The notes under the pieces were generated by a model. That model saw only the letters and a program-made list of their open reading frames with translations, ran no database searches and was not told where the DNA came from. DNA of 47,172 nucleotides, from the NCBI GenBank assembly GCA_023301565.1, contig JALZUO010000018.1, positions 1 through 47,172 of the forward strand, written 5' to 3'. Positions 24,162-33,344 of this stretch are shown here, in pieces (within the stretch, counting starts at the first letter, position 1; every line of letters begins with the position of its first letter). Source of the DNA: Oligoflexales bacterium (lineage in GTDB: Bacteria; Bdellovibrionota_B; Oligoflexia; Oligoflexales; JALZUQ01). Made by a program: the position numbers and the translations under genes.

Positions 24162-24830
24162 CTACATGCTTCCGTGCAAGACGTTCGAAGGCGCCGAGCA
24201 GGTACCCAGGTCGTAGGGAGCCTCTGGATCATCTCCAGCCTCTGTACAACTGTAATCGGTAGCCGTGTCTGCTGAAACCCCAAAACTCCAACCGTCGGTT
24301 GCCGCTACTTCACCACAGTCAAAAAAGCGCTCGAAAATATTGATGCCAAAGGTCTCTCCAGCTGTGTATTCAGCCCGGATTTTTGGGAAAATGCCATTTG
24401 TCACTAACGTGTAACAAGCTGTACCTGTCGTATTTAGCGCATCGACTATAGCCTGCATAAACCCAGCCTCTGTACTAGGAGGCGCATAGCGGGTTGAAGC
24501 CCAAGAGACATCTATCAGACCATTGCCAGAAGCCACCCCATGAAGTTGATAAAAAGAAAAACCTGGGCACCCGGAAGAGGCTGCATAGACATCTAAACCA
24601 GGTGGACTGTTTTTTTGTTCTAACCCTATCGGGCCAGGTCCTGTCGATTGATCTTCTGCAAAATAGGTTTTTTCAAAACAAGGATCACACGGACGGCACG
24701 ATGAGACCGGAGCCAAAACTAACTCTTCTTCTTCTTTGACCTGAAAACCACAGGATAGAAACAACCACAACAAAACAAACCCCAGAAGGGGTTTAGGATT
24801 AAAAATTAAAGCTGAAGGGTATACTCTCAC
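24162..24830 (-). CDS. Cys-rich lipoprotein of unknown function
   Basis: A 222-residue protein with a signal ending WLFLSCG (Cys27). The mature part is rich in Cys: a cluster SSCRPCDPC near residue 45, then SGCPGF, TACYTL, DCGE, DYSCTE and GTCSA. Such spacing points to disulfides or metal binding outside the cytoplasm. The body is beta-rich and Gly/Ser/Thr-rich. No family recognised. It converges with the Lys-rich small protein gene, 33 bases apart. Confidence 0.65.
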   Translation of the reverse strand: MRVYPSALIFNPKPLLGFVLLWLFLSCGFQVKEEEELVLAPVSSCRPCDPCFEKTYFAEDQSTGPGPIGLEQKNSPPGLDVYAASSGCPGFSFYQLHGVASGNGLIDVSWASTRYAPPSTEAGFMQAIVDALNTTGTACYTLVTNGIFPKIRAEYTAGETFGINIFERFFDCGEVAATDGWSFGVSADTATDYSCTEAGDDPEAPYDLGTCSAPSNVLHGSM

Positions 24831-24867
24831 GCAGTACTTATTATAGCGCGGATAGCAGGCAAATGGT

Positions 24868-26133
24868 CTAGGCGTTGTATTTATCTGCGTTTATATAGTT
24901 TTCAGATTTGGCCACAATACAGGTCACCACCGCGTCGCCCGTGATGTTTACCGCTGTGCGGATCATATCTAGAAGACGGTCCACACCTAAAATGATGCCA
25001 ATCCCTTCGGCTGGCAAACCTACTTGCGTCAAAACCATGGCGAGCATGATCATGCCTGCTCCAGGGACGCCTGCCGTGCCAACACTGGCCAAAGTAGCCG
25101 TTAAGATAACCATAAGAAAATCGGTCATCCCAAGATCAATGTTATAAGCGTTTGCAATAAAGACCGTAGCCACGCCCTGCATGATCGCGGTTCCATCCAT
25201 GTTGATGGTCGCACCCAACGGGATAGTAAAACCTGCCACGCTGCGGTCTACCCCAAGTTCCTCTTCTACTGTTTTTAGGGTAACTGGTATCGTCGCGTTC
25301 GAGGAGGCAGTACTAAAAGCAAAAGCTAACGGAGATCGCATTTTTTTAAGTAGCCGAACCGGGTTTAGGCGAGAAAACAAGCTGAGCAAAACCGGGTAAA
25401 CAACTAACGCTTGCAGGGCAAGAACCCCTACCACGCAAAAGAAGTATACGAGTAAATTCGCAAACATACTCAGGCCTTTGTCGGCAAACACCTTAGCTAC
25501 AAGACAGAAAACCCCGATCGGAGCAAACTCCATAAGTAGCATGATCATCTTCAGGACGACGTCGTTGAGCTGGTCTAGGATAGGCCGCAGGCGATCGGAC
25601 TGTTTTGGGCTCAAAAGCGAAACGGCAATTCCAAAGAAAAGCGCAAAAAAGATAAGTTGCAGCATGCTGCCAGAGCTCATCGAGTCAAACGGGTTCGTCG
25701 GGATAATGTTAAGAAAAACATCTTTGATAGCCGGAGGGGCCTTTGGCGTATAGCTGCTAGCAGCCTCAATATTTGCCCCAGCACCGGTACCAACCAAAGT
25801 AGCCACACTTAGTGCGAGGGTGATCGCAACAGCTGTTGTGATCAAATAAAGCCCAATGGTTTTAAGCCCTATGCGGCCAAGTTTCTTAGGATCACCTAAA
25901 CCAGATACTCCGACGATCAACGAAACTAGTACGATCGGCACAACCAGCATCTTCAAAGTTCGGATAAAAGCTTTCCCTCCGAAATCAAGGATGCCGTCGA
26001 CAAAAAAGGTATAAAATTTTGTTGGGCTACCCATATCTGGGCCATAGTTGTGAACAGCAACTCCAATAAAGAGCCCCAGGACCATCGCTAAGAGAATACG
26101 TGCAGTCAGTCCTGAAAATTGTTTTGCCATCAT
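24868..26133 (-). CDS. Dicarboxylate/amino acid:cation symporter (SDF family)
   Basis: A 421-residue inner-membrane transporter of the DAACS family (GltP/DctA/GltPh type). Diagnostic features: the Ser-rich hairpin region FSTASSNATIPVTLK, the NMDGT motif (GATINMDGTAIMQG) that binds Na+ and substrate, GVPGAGMIMLAMVL, and DRLLDMIRTAVNITGD with the substrate-binding Asp/Arg and Asn-x-x-Gly-Asp end. Substrate could be glutamate, aspartate, dicarboxylate or serine. ATG 26133 follows AGGTG by 6 bases; GTG 26142 and ATG 26130 are alternatives. Its promoter region is shared with the divergent CaCA antiporter gene. Confidence 0.92.
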   Translation of the reverse strand: MMAKQFSGLTARILLAMVLGLFIGVAVHNYGPDMGSPTKFYTFFVDGILDFGGKAFIRTLKMLVVPIVLVSLIVGVSGLGDPKKLGRIGLKTIGLYLITTAVAITLALSVATLVGTGAGANIEAASSYTPKAPPAIKDVFLNIIPTNPFDSMSSGSMLQLIFFALFFGIAVSLLSPKQSDRLRPILDQLNDVVLKMIMLLMEFAPIGVFCLVAKVFADKGLSMFANLLVYFFCVVGVLALQALVVYPVLLSLFSRLNPVRLLKKMRSPLAFAFSTASSNATIPVTLKTVEEELGVDRSVAGFTIPLGATINMDGTAIMQGVATVFIANAYNIDLGMTDFLMVILTATLASVGTAGVPGAGMIMLAMVLTQVGLPAEGIGIILGVDRLLDMIRTAVNITGDAVVTCIVAKSENYINADKYNA

Positions 26134-26293
26134 ATGATTCACCTGCCATCGAAAGATTAGTCACGGGCTCTGAAAGGGCCCAGCTATGCCCGACTTGAAT
26201 ATCACAGGAAGGACCCAGCCTGCTCCGTTGCCTGCTTAATTTATACACAAATACTCAGTTGAACCTCGCGAATTCTCAGATGAGGCGTTAAAA

Positions 26294-27355
26294 ATGAGGA
26301 ATATGGAATTTTTACATCACTTTATCGAACACTTAGAGACCGCACCATCTATTCTGGTTTTATTGGTTTTTGGCGGAGCCATGGTGGTCTTAGGCAAGGC
26401 AGCCGACATTCTTGTCGAACAAGCTGCTTCTTTGTCAGAGAAGTCAGGGATCCCCAAACTTGTGGTCGGCTCTACCATTGTCAGCCTAGGTACGACTCTG
26501 CCCGAGGCAAGTGTATCTGTAATGGCTGCGATCAAGGGCAACCCTGGACTTGCCATTGGTAATGCCATCGGCTCTATTTTGTGTGATTCAGGGCTAATCC
26601 TAGGCATTGCACTTATCTTATCGCCAATCCCGCTGCGCTCGGTTGTTTTGCAAAGATCTGCTTGGCTGCAACTTGGCTCGGGATTCTTTCTATTGTTTGC
26701 CCTTCTTTGGGGTGCTGGTTTTGACGTCGTTTCCTTTTTTGCGAAAGGCACTGTTTTTTCACGTAGCTTTGGCTTTATTTCCGTGGCTCTGCTAGCGATT
26801 TATTTATTTGATTCGATTCGTTCTGGCCTTTCGGCAGGACCTGAAGAAGACAGCGCGGACCAAGAAAATCCAGATCTAGCTTTTTGGCTTCGATCTATTT
26901 CTATTATTTTTGTGTGTGCAATCTTTGTCATCATCGCCTCGGAGGTTTTGATTGGCTGTGCTGAGATCTTGGCACACCGCCTATCGATACCAGAAGCTGT
27001 CATTGCTGCGACCTTGGTTGCCTTCGGAACAAGCCTTCCTGAGTTAGTTACAGCTATTTCAGCGAGCCGAAAAGGCCATGGAGAGCTGGCTTTGGGTAAC
27101 ATCATCGGTGCAGACATTTTAAACGTCCTGTTTGTGGCCGGTCTTGCAGCAGCTGTTACACCGGGTGGGATTGCCGTAGACCCTCCTTTGCTGCGACTGC
27201 AACTACCAGCCATGATCGCGATCTTAGTACTCATCCGTTGGGCGCTTTTGCACTATGGCAAAAAATCAGATGTCTCGGCTAGGTTTCTACCGTCTCGCTT
27301 TGGTTGGGTTTTACTTGCCGCCTACGTGGCTGTCACAGCTTTTTCGTTCGGCTGA
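26294..27355 (+). CDS. Sodium:calcium antiporter-like CaCA protein
   Basis: A 353-residue membrane protein with the two inverted alpha-repeats of the CaCA family: repeat 1 STIVSLGTTLPEASVSV...GNAIGS (about 60-100) and repeat 2 ATLVAFGTSLPELVTAI...GNIIGADILN (about 235-275). Each holds the acidic PE residue that binds the ion. Like E. coli YrbG, it probably exchanges Na+ or H+ for Ca2+. Around ten transmembrane helices with a loop at residues 175-195 (PEEDSADQENP). First gene of a compact four-gene operon; the next start codon is 1 base after its stop. Start at ATG 26294 has GAGG upstream; ATG 26303 is possible. Confidence 0.9.
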   Translation: MRNMEFLHHFIEHLETAPSILVLLVFGGAMVVLGKAADILVEQAASLSEKSGIPKLVVGSTIVSLGTTLPEASVSVMAAIKGNPGLAIGNAIGSILCDSGLILGIALILSPIPLRSVVLQRSAWLQLGSGFFLLFALLWGAGFDVVSFFAKGTVFSRSFGFISVALLAIYLFDSIRSGLSAGPEEDSADQENPDLAFWLRSISIIFVCAIFVIIASEVLIGCAEILAHRLSIPEAVIAATLVAFGTSLPELVTAISASRKGHGELALGNIIGADILNVLFVAGLAAAVTPGGIAVDPPLLRLQLPAMIAILVLIRWALLHYGKKSDVSARFLPSRFGWVLLAAYVAVTAFSFG

Positions 27356-27356
27356 T

Positions 27357-27959
27357 ATGGCCAGACCTGATCAAACTGATAAAAACCAAATGATTTTAAA
27401 CTTTGTTTATGTGTCTTCTTTTTTTTACGGACTCATGACCCTTCTCGGTCTAGCCATTATTTACTTTACCGGTGGCGACTTTGGCATGTTCGAATGGAGC
27501 TCAAAGGGCAAAGATATCGACAACCTAGTCCGGATTGTTTTTTTGACTATTGCTATCCTCTATTGCCTTGGCTACCTAATCGAAGAGTACTTTGCAGACT
27601 ACCGCGACGTCAAAGAACAGATGGTTGAAATGCTTTCAAACCTACCCCTATGGGCTCCTCCATTGTTGGGCTTGGCATCAGGGGTTGGAGAAGAGGTTCT
27701 GTTTCGGGGCGCGCTGCAGCCGCTTCTAGGGTGGGTAGCAACAAGTGTGGTTTTTGGCCTGGTGCACTTAGCACCAGCTACTGCTTCACGCTCGAGCCGG
27801 ATTACCAGCTGGAGCCTCGCGACAGGAGTTGCAGGTCTTTTGTTTGGTTATGTTTTTTTGACCACGCAAAAAATTATTCCATGCATTGCAGCACATGCTC
27901 TTATCAACTGTTTATCGATGTATTGGATGATTTGGGAAGGTAAAAATGCAGCCGCCTAA
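27357..27959 (+). CDS. CPBP-family intramembrane metalloprotease
   Basis: A 200-residue polytopic protein with CPBP/CAAX protease motifs: motif 1 EExxxR as EEVLFR (Glu112, Glu113, Arg117), motif 2 FGLVH with a metal His, and motif 3 as AAHALINC. Such membrane proteases process prenylated or other membrane peptides, or serve in bacteriocin immunity; the role here is unknown. The frame is open further upstream inside the antiporter gene, but ATG 27357, one base after the antiporter stop, gives a normal N-terminus. Its end overlaps trmL by 14 bases. Confidence 0.85.
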   Translation: MARPDQTDKNQMILNFVYVSSFFYGLMTLLGLAIIYFTGGDFGMFEWSSKGKDIDNLVRIVFLTIAILYCLGYLIEEYFADYRDVKEQMVEMLSNLPLWAPPLLGLASGVGEEVLFRGALQPLLGWVATSVVFGLVHLAPATASRSSRITSWSLATGVAGLLFGYVFLTTQKIIPCIAAHALINCLSMYWMIWEGKNAAA

Positions 27960-28425
27960 AAAGTTAAAAATTGTACTGGTGACCCCAGAAATACCCCAAA
28001 ACACAGGAAACATCGGACGCTTCTGCCTGGCCACTGGCTGTAGCCTTGATCTTGTTCACCCACTAGGGTTTGAACTCTCGGAAAAAACTCTACGGCGAGC
28101 TGGGCTTGACTATTGGAAGCACCTAGACTGCAAAGAGTATGCATCCTGGGACGACTGGCTAACACAAAACCCCGAAAGCAACCCAGCTTACTTGAGTAAA
28201 AAAGCAAGCAAAACCCTAGCCGATATAGACTGTAACAAAATAGACACTCTTGTCTTTGGTTGCGAGTCGGCCGGCCTTCCTAGCCGCATTCTCGAAAAAC
28301 AGCCTGGCAGCTGCTTTAAAATTCCTATTTGGGATGAGCGCGTTCGAAGTTATAATTTAGCCAATTCCGTTGCCATGACTGCTATGCACATTCGCTTGCA
28401 GCAAACTACAGTGAACAGATCTTAG
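27946..28425 (+). CDS. trmL: tRNA 2'-O-methyltransferase TrmL-like (SPOUT)
   Basis: A 159-residue SPOUT methyltransferase, the usual length of TrmL. Motif 1 is IPQNTGNIGRFCLATGC; motif 2 is LVFGCESAGLP (usually FG-x-E-x-x-GLP); motif 3 is IPIWDERVRSYNLANSVAM, with the trefoil-knot SAM-binding segment. TrmL methylates the wobble base of tRNA-Leu at the 2'-O position. The small insertion AYLSKKASKTLADIDCNK around residue 85 is a little unlike E. coli TrmL. Overlaps the CPBP gene by 14 bases and precedes the aminotransferase gene by 27 bases. Confidence 0.88.
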   Translation: MQPPKKLKIVLVTPEIPQNTGNIGRFCLATGCSLDLVHPLGFELSEKTLRRAGLDYWKHLDCKEYASWDDWLTQNPESNPAYLSKKASKTLADIDCNKIDTLVFGCESAGLPSRILEKQPGSCFKIPIWDERVRSYNLANSVAMTAMHIRLQQTTVNRS

Positions 28426-28452
28426 AAAAAAAGAACTTAGGAAAGAGACGCT

Positions 28453-29568
28453 ATGACCACCGACGCTACCCCACCCTCGAAGCTAGGCAGTTCATTTTTG
28501 AACCGGTTTTGTAAACAAAGCTTGTTGGACTCTCCGACCTACAGCATTGATAAGTTCACAGCTGAAATAAAAATTGATCAAAACGAAATGCCATGGGACT
28601 GGCCCAAAAAGCACAAGGAAGCCGTCGCAGCAAACCTCGTAGGCGCTGCATGGAACCGTTACCCAGACGCTCACAGCATAGAGCTAAATGCAAAACTTGC
28701 TGACCACCTAGGTGTGGCCGAAAATAGTTTGCTCACAAGTTCTGGGTCTGACTCTATTCTAACTATGCTACTGCGTGGGTTTGGAAATACAAAAATCATC
28801 GGCTTAGACCCGAGCTTCCCGGTAACTAAAATACAAGCTGGCGTACACGACCTCAGGTTTGCCGCATGGCCCCTGGATGAAAACTTTCAGTTTGATTTAG
28901 ACAAAATCCCAGAGATAGAGCCGGGCTCGCTAGTGATCTTCGCCTCACCAAACAACCCAACCGGTTCTGTGCTCGAGCTTTCTGCATTGAAACGTCTTCT
29001 TAGCTCACACCCTGACTCTCTTTTTATTGCTGACGAGGCTTACGCAGAGTTTCATGACCAGGATGCCAAAGCTCTTCTTGCACAATTCCCCAACCTTCTC
29101 AGCCTGCGTACTCTCAGCAAAGCGTGGGCCAGCGCTGGCCTACGGTTTGGGTATGCCCTCGGAGATCCTGCTATCATCGCTGAGCTCAAAAAGTTTAGGC
29201 TACCGTACGCTGTCAACGCCTTTAGCAGCTGTGCCGTCGAGTACTTCACGCAAAACAAAGAAATACAAACCTGGTCACAATCAAAAGTATCTTCAGTTAA
29301 GTCTTTGATTAAAACCTTTTCTGGGGAGACCGCAGCTATAGGGACAGCAGCAGGCTGGAAGGTCCACCCTACTGCTGCCAATTTCTTTTTACTATCGGTC
29401 GCAGAAACCACCGAAGTTCCTCTGCTATACAACCACCTTAAAACACATGGAATTCTTGTGCGAAACGTTAGCCAAGGCAAAGGGCTTGAGCGCTGCCTGA
29501 GGTTCTCTTGTGGTAGTCCAGAGCAGATTGATAAGGCGCTTTTAGCTCTTAAAGCTTACGTAGGATAG
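28453..29568 (+). CDS. HisC-like PLP aminotransferase
   Basis: A 371-residue fold-type I PLP enzyme of the histidinol-phosphate aminotransferase group. Visible: IKIDQNEMPWDWP at the N-terminus (HisC has L-x-x-NENP), RYPDAHSIELNAKLA, GSDSIL, SPNNPTGS, DEAYAEF (PLP-ring Asp and phosphate-cup Tyr), and TLSKAWASAGLRFGYA with catalytic Lys223. Most likely histidinol-phosphate:2-oxoglutarate transamination, although broad-specificity relatives exist and no other his gene is nearby. Last gene of the plus-strand operon; a bidirectional terminator follows. Confidence 0.85.
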   Translation: MTTDATPPSKLGSSFLNRFCKQSLLDSPTYSIDKFTAEIKIDQNEMPWDWPKKHKEAVAANLVGAAWNRYPDAHSIELNAKLADHLGVAENSLLTSSGSDSILTMLLRGFGNTKIIGLDPSFPVTKIQAGVHDLRFAAWPLDENFQFDLDKIPEIEPGSLVIFASPNNPTGSVLELSALKRLLSSHPDSLFIADEAYAEFHDQDAKALLAQFPNLLSLRTLSKAWASAGLRFGYALGDPAIIAELKKFRLPYAVNAFSSCAVEYFTQNKEIQTWSQSKVSSVKSLIKTFSGETAAIGTAAGWKVHPTAANFFLLSVAETTEVPLLYNHLKTHGILVRNVSQGKGLERCLRFSCGSPEQIDKALLALKAYVG

Positions 29569-29580
29569 TGGGCCTTATAC

Positions 29581-29613
29581 AAAAAAAAGCCTCGAACTTA
29601 GAGTCGAGGCTTT
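29581..29613. terminator. Bidirectional rho-independent terminator
   Basis: A perfect 10-base stem (AAAGCCTCGA 29586-29595, TCGAGGCTTT 29604-29613) with an 8-base loop sits between the convergent aminotransferase and lipoprotein genes. On the minus strand it is followed by a run of eight Ts, so it is strongest for the lipoprotein gene. On the plus strand only three Ts follow. Confidence 0.85.
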
Positions 29614-29658
29614 GAAGCAATACACATCAATTATGATGTTCCGATCAGTACGTTTAGT

Positions 29659-30246
29659 CTATTTAAAGAGGTTGCGGTATCCATCCACAGTATTTTTCCA
29701 AAAGCCTGCATCAGCTTTTTCTTTTTCCAGTTTTTCAGTTGAATTTTTCAACAGCTCAGCAATTTGCTCATTCGCCTCATCGAGAGTTAACTCACCGTTT
29801 TGAGCTTTTTTCTTGATTTTTGCGTGTTGCAGGTTGTACCTTTCGATCTCTAGTTTTTCCGCTTTATCAGTAGCATCAAAAAGTGCGTTTGCAGATTCAT
29901 TGTGAGACCAAACCATATCTGCTGTTCCATAGATAATTTTTTTCTGATTCGGTGTCATGCTAGCCGAACTCATTGATTCCTTAAAACCTTCTGATGCGAG
30001 AGTCAATCCTTGTTGAGCCACATTCACGAGGCTAGCAGAAGCGTCGGAAATAGCCTTAAGCGTTTTAGTCTTACTGGCTGTCGCCTCAACTGCAGCTTTG
30101 GTTGCGTCTTCTTTAGTTCCAACAATTACTTTTTCTTCTACGTCTGCTTTTGTTTTAGCAACGGTAACTGTTTTCTTTTCATCTTTACCACAACCAAATG
30201 CAATAGTTGCGGCTAATACGGTTAAAATTTTTGTTTGTAGTTTCAT
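29659..30246 (-). CDS. Coiled-coil lipoprotein of unknown function
   Basis: A 195-residue lipoprotein (signal ending IAFGC, Cys19). The mature part starts with a Lys/Thr/Val-rich linker and continues as a long alpha-helical, probably coiled-coil region (ERYNLQHAKIKKKAQNGELTLDEANEQIAELLKNSTEKLEKE). No other Cys and no recognised family. It is a single-gene unit between the strong terminator at 29581-29613 and the peptidase gene. Confidence 0.7.
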   Translation of the reverse strand: MKLQTKILTVLAATIAFGCGKDEKKTVTVAKTKADVEEKVIVGTKEDATKAAVEATASKTKTLKAISDASASLVNVAQQGLTLASEGFKESMSSASMTPNQKKIIYGTADMVWSHNESANALFDATDKAEKLEIERYNLQHAKIKKKAQNGELTLDEANEQIAELLKNSTEKLEKEKADAGFWKNTVDGYRNLFK

Positions 30247-30414
30247 CTTCGGGACTCCATTTGAACTGTTTGAATGGGAAAAACAAAATTAAAGGGGGGT
30301 ACGAGCATGAAAGTCACTCGTGAATACCTACCATACAATGTATTTTATGATTTTAAAAGCATTTTAATAAAAAAATGTTAAGGCTAGTTAAATCTTTAAT
30401 GATTCCGACTACTT

Positions 30415-32667
30415 TTAAAGGCTTGTTGCCCGCAGGAGCATTGCAACATACCCCGCTTGATTCGGCGTGGAATAGGTTTTGGCTTTCTCTGCTGCCTTTT
30501 TTGCTAGTTTGAGATTTTGGCGCTCGTACAAACTAAGCTCAGCTAACTTACGGAAATACTCAAAGTAAAAGCTTTTGTGTAGTGTCGAAATGGTTTCATG
30601 TTCAGGAAACGCATCAATCATTTCCGCAAGAGATTTGCCCGTAGACACTTTGCTCGATGCAGAACGCAGATACAAGTATTCCACCAGCCAGGGCACAGAT
30701 CCATCTCCTTGAAAACCAGGCGGATTCTTTCGCCACCCAGCGAGATAGCGCCTCCACTGTTTGTTTACCTTTACGCTTGTTAGACTAGCTAGCCTTAAGC
30801 GTGCCTCAGCTGCCCGGTACAGATCTACACCGAGCTCTTTGATTTGCAGCTCTTGAACAAGCTCCTCTAAAACCTTCTCGGACTCGTCCCAACGGTCATC
30901 TACCGACAAAAGGTCGCTACGCAAAAGCCGAAGCTTAGCCTGAAGCCGGCTATTAAACGGCGTGCGCAGCATCGAAGAGACATCTACCAACCATTTTTTA
31001 ACGCTTACCTGTGCATACTGGTTTTGATCCATTTCTTCTTTTATTCGTGTACTTAAAAAAGAAAAGTCCATGTCTGTGACTTGCTCGTCTGAGCCTATCT
31101 TAAAGTTAGAAAGAGCCCACGGGTGATAATCTATTTTTGGGTCCCACCCTAAAGGCTGCCTTAGGCGTAGCCAAAACCCTTTGTCTCTTGAGCGTTGATT
31201 GATCTCTCTGCTGTGGGGGCACCTAAGATCAAGCTGTGATTGCTGCGATAAGACACGCTGAAAATAGCCACGAGAAGAATCGCCTTTGAATACCTTCTCT
31301 AGGTAGCTTAGCCAGTTTTTTTCTAGCTCTTCTATAGAGGCGCCGTAGGAATGCTCAAACGACTTACCTGCGTATAGATCCAAAAGCTTCGGCCCACCGT
31401 GGGTCTCGAGCAAAAACTTAAAGAAAGATCCGGCTATCCCATAGGCGTGGGCTGGAGGCTGGCGCCAAAACCAAGGCGAAAACAAATCGGAAAGTTTAGG
31501 CGGTTTGTCCTGCCCGAGCATAAGGGTAGCAGCAAGTTCGTGCACGCTGCGCTCACGCGGAGACGATTCCAAAGCAACGGCGACTCCTTCGGTCATAGCC
31601 ATGTTGACCCTAAAGCCCAGACCTAGTGGAGCTTTATGCGCAAGAATTGCATGAACAAGTTCATGCCTTAAGGTTGCATGTGGAAGCAGGCGGCGGGTGA
31701 TGTGTATGGACGAGCCAAAAACATCGGCAATATCAGTGTTATAGCCACCAAAAGATATTTTTTTGTGGTTCGCGTCATCATATACGTAAACCCTAACAGC
31801 TGCCACCTCGTCTGTACCTAAACCTAACTGCCAGCAAATATCTCGAAAGTGAAACTCTGCTTGGCGCTGCAAGCTCAGTATCTCGGATGAATCCTTTGAT
31901 TTCTGGTTGAAATAAAGCTGTATACCGCTGCCGCTGGCTGACTCAGTAAACTCTGACCTAAGAGCCGCGTGCCCGAGCTGCGTACTAGCAAAATGCCCTG
32001 ACCCCACCACTAGACCCAAGAAAAGAAGTAAAAAAGCAAGACTGAGGCACCGCCGGTTATAGATGTCTTTTATGTAATAAAAAACCAGAACAGATAAACT
32101 CAAAACAACCAAAGAAAGACGCCTTAAAACAACACCTGCATCCAAGGAAATATAGGCGTCGTATATGGGTCCGTGCAAAAAGCCAAACACTGCGTGTACA
32201 ACTCTTTTTTGTGGAAACGCCCATAGGGTCAAAGCCAAAAGCAGCCATAGACCAAGGTACGCACCAAAAAAGTAGCCTAACCGTACAAATGTTGCTTTTT
32301 TCTTAAACAAAGAGCCCGTTGTGCTAAAGAAAATAAAGCCCACAGACCTTGCTGGCAGCCAAAGAATAGCCCACCAAATAAAAAAACCAATTGGATTACA
32401 AGCACAAGAGCGGGTAGCAAAGGCAAATACACCTGGAATCAAACTCACCAAAGGGGCATAAAAAGTCAGCATATGAAACAAAAATACGGGTCGGTTCTTC
32501 CAAGGATTTTTCTTGATTACTGACCTGGCTAAAACCCACAAGAACACCTCTACCCATGCAGCATAAAGATGGTACTCATATTCGAAGTTTGCCCCTGCTG
32601 GAAGCAGCAACGGAGTAAGCGCTGCAACAACAGTTATCCAAATAGGGATTAGAGACAAAAAAAGCAT
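30415..32667 (-). CDS. Membrane-anchored gluzincin-like peptidase
   Basis: A 750-residue protein in three parts. Residues 1-225 hold about six or seven transmembrane helices. Residues about 245-470 form a zinc-peptidase domain with HELVH (335-339) and a downstream Glu in TEGVAVALE (Glu360), the HExxH...E layout of peptidase-MA/gluzincin proteins. The remainder to the C-terminus is helical with TPR-like character (for example AEKAKTYSTPNQAGYVAML). The catalytic domain would face the periplasm. Multispanning N-termini on this peptidase type are unusual. The substrate is unknown. No operon partner is clear. Confidence 0.75.
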   Translation of the reverse strand: MLFLSLIPIWITVVAALTPLLLPAGANFEYEYHLYAAWVEVFLWVLARSVIKKNPWKNRPVFLFHMLTFYAPLVSLIPGVFAFATRSCACNPIGFFIWWAILWLPARSVGFIFFSTTGSLFKKKATFVRLGYFFGAYLGLWLLLALTLWAFPQKRVVHAVFGFLHGPIYDAYISLDAGVVLRRLSLVVLSLSVLVFYYIKDIYNRRCLSLAFLLLFLGLVVGSGHFASTQLGHAALRSEFTESASGSGIQLYFNQKSKDSSEILSLQRQAEFHFRDICWQLGLGTDEVAAVRVYVYDDANHKKISFGGYNTDIADVFGSSIHITRRLLPHATLRHELVHAILAHKAPLGLGFRVNMAMTEGVAVALESSPRERSVHELAATLMLGQDKPPKLSDLFSPWFWRQPPAHAYGIAGSFFKFLLETHGGPKLLDLYAGKSFEHSYGASIEELEKNWLSYLEKVFKGDSSRGYFQRVLSQQSQLDLRCPHSREINQRSRDKGFWLRLRQPLGWDPKIDYHPWALSNFKIGSDEQVTDMDFSFLSTRIKEEMDQNQYAQVSVKKWLVDVSSMLRTPFNSRLQAKLRLLRSDLLSVDDRWDESEKVLEELVQELQIKELGVDLYRAAEARLRLASLTSVKVNKQWRRYLAGWRKNPPGFQGDGSVPWLVEYLYLRSASSKVSTGKSLAEMIDAFPEHETISTLHKSFYFEYFRKLAELSLYERQNLKLAKKAAEKAKTYSTPNQAGYVAMLLRATSL

Positions 32668-32751
32668 GCTTAGATTGTAGCATCAATCTAAAAAGACGAA
32701 TATATCTACGAAAGCGCTGCCAGCCAGGCATAAGCCGGCGACCTAAAAATA

Positions 32752-33201
32752 CTACAGCAAATTAAGGAGAGACCACGGACGGCTCCCCCTGCGGCAGGCG
32801 GACATCAATATTCTTTTTTTGCGGCGAAGATTGCGAACCATATTAGAAGAGTCTTTACGGGAGGTAGCCACCGCTAAACCATGTTTGATTTCTTTTAACC
32901 TGGGCTCAAGCTGACTTAAAAGCCGGGTGGTGCGCTCGGGAAGGCTGGCCGAAACATGCGACTTTGCATTGCCAACTAAAAGAGCCAGGGAGTCAAACTC
33001 ATCAAAAAATTCGTTGAGAGTTTCGCAGTTGAACTCTCCGCAAAGAACCCGAAGATTTCCAGTCTTCCTTTTTATGTTTCTGGAAATCTCATCTTTGTAG
33101 ACACTAGCTTTATAAAAATTTAGCTGCGATCTAATCTCTCGAATATAATCAAAACTCGAGTCGATCAATTCCACCTGTAAGTCGCGGTAAGAAAATCGCA
33201 T
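32752..33201 (-). CDS. Helical protein of unknown function
   Basis: A 149-residue protein without signal peptide, Lys/Arg-rich at both ends (NIKRKTGNLRV; MVRNLRRKKRILMSACRRGSRPW). Mostly predicted helix, and the basic C-terminus could touch nucleic acid or phospholipid. No family recognised. Ribosome binding site GGAGAT lies just upstream of the ATG. Same strand as the peptidase gene, 84 bases apart, so it may belong to the same transcript. Confidence 0.6.
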   Translation of the reverse strand: MRFSYRDLQVELIDSSFDYIREIRSQLNFYKASVYKDEISRNIKRKTGNLRVLCGEFNCETLNEFFDEFDSLALLVGNAKSHVSASLPERTTRLLSQLEPRLKEIKHGLAVATSRKDSSNMVRNLRRKKRILMSACRRGSRPWSLLNLL

Positions 33202-33344
33202 ATTATCTCCAAAGCAAAGTCTGTGATAATCATATCCGACAAGCCTTGGCTAGCGTTAGGACGTTAGGGCAAAAGCATCTAAGTATTTTCTTAATGAACG
33301 GGAAAAAACTCAACCAGCAAAGGATTTTGCGGGTCTATTCAACA

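Noticed and set aside
30307-30381. 24-codon plus-strand ORF (MKVTREYLPYNV...) with GGGGGG upstream
   Set aside because: Good RBS spacing but it lies in the promoter region of the divergent lipoprotein gene, is very short and has no recognisable features or homologue I can name.
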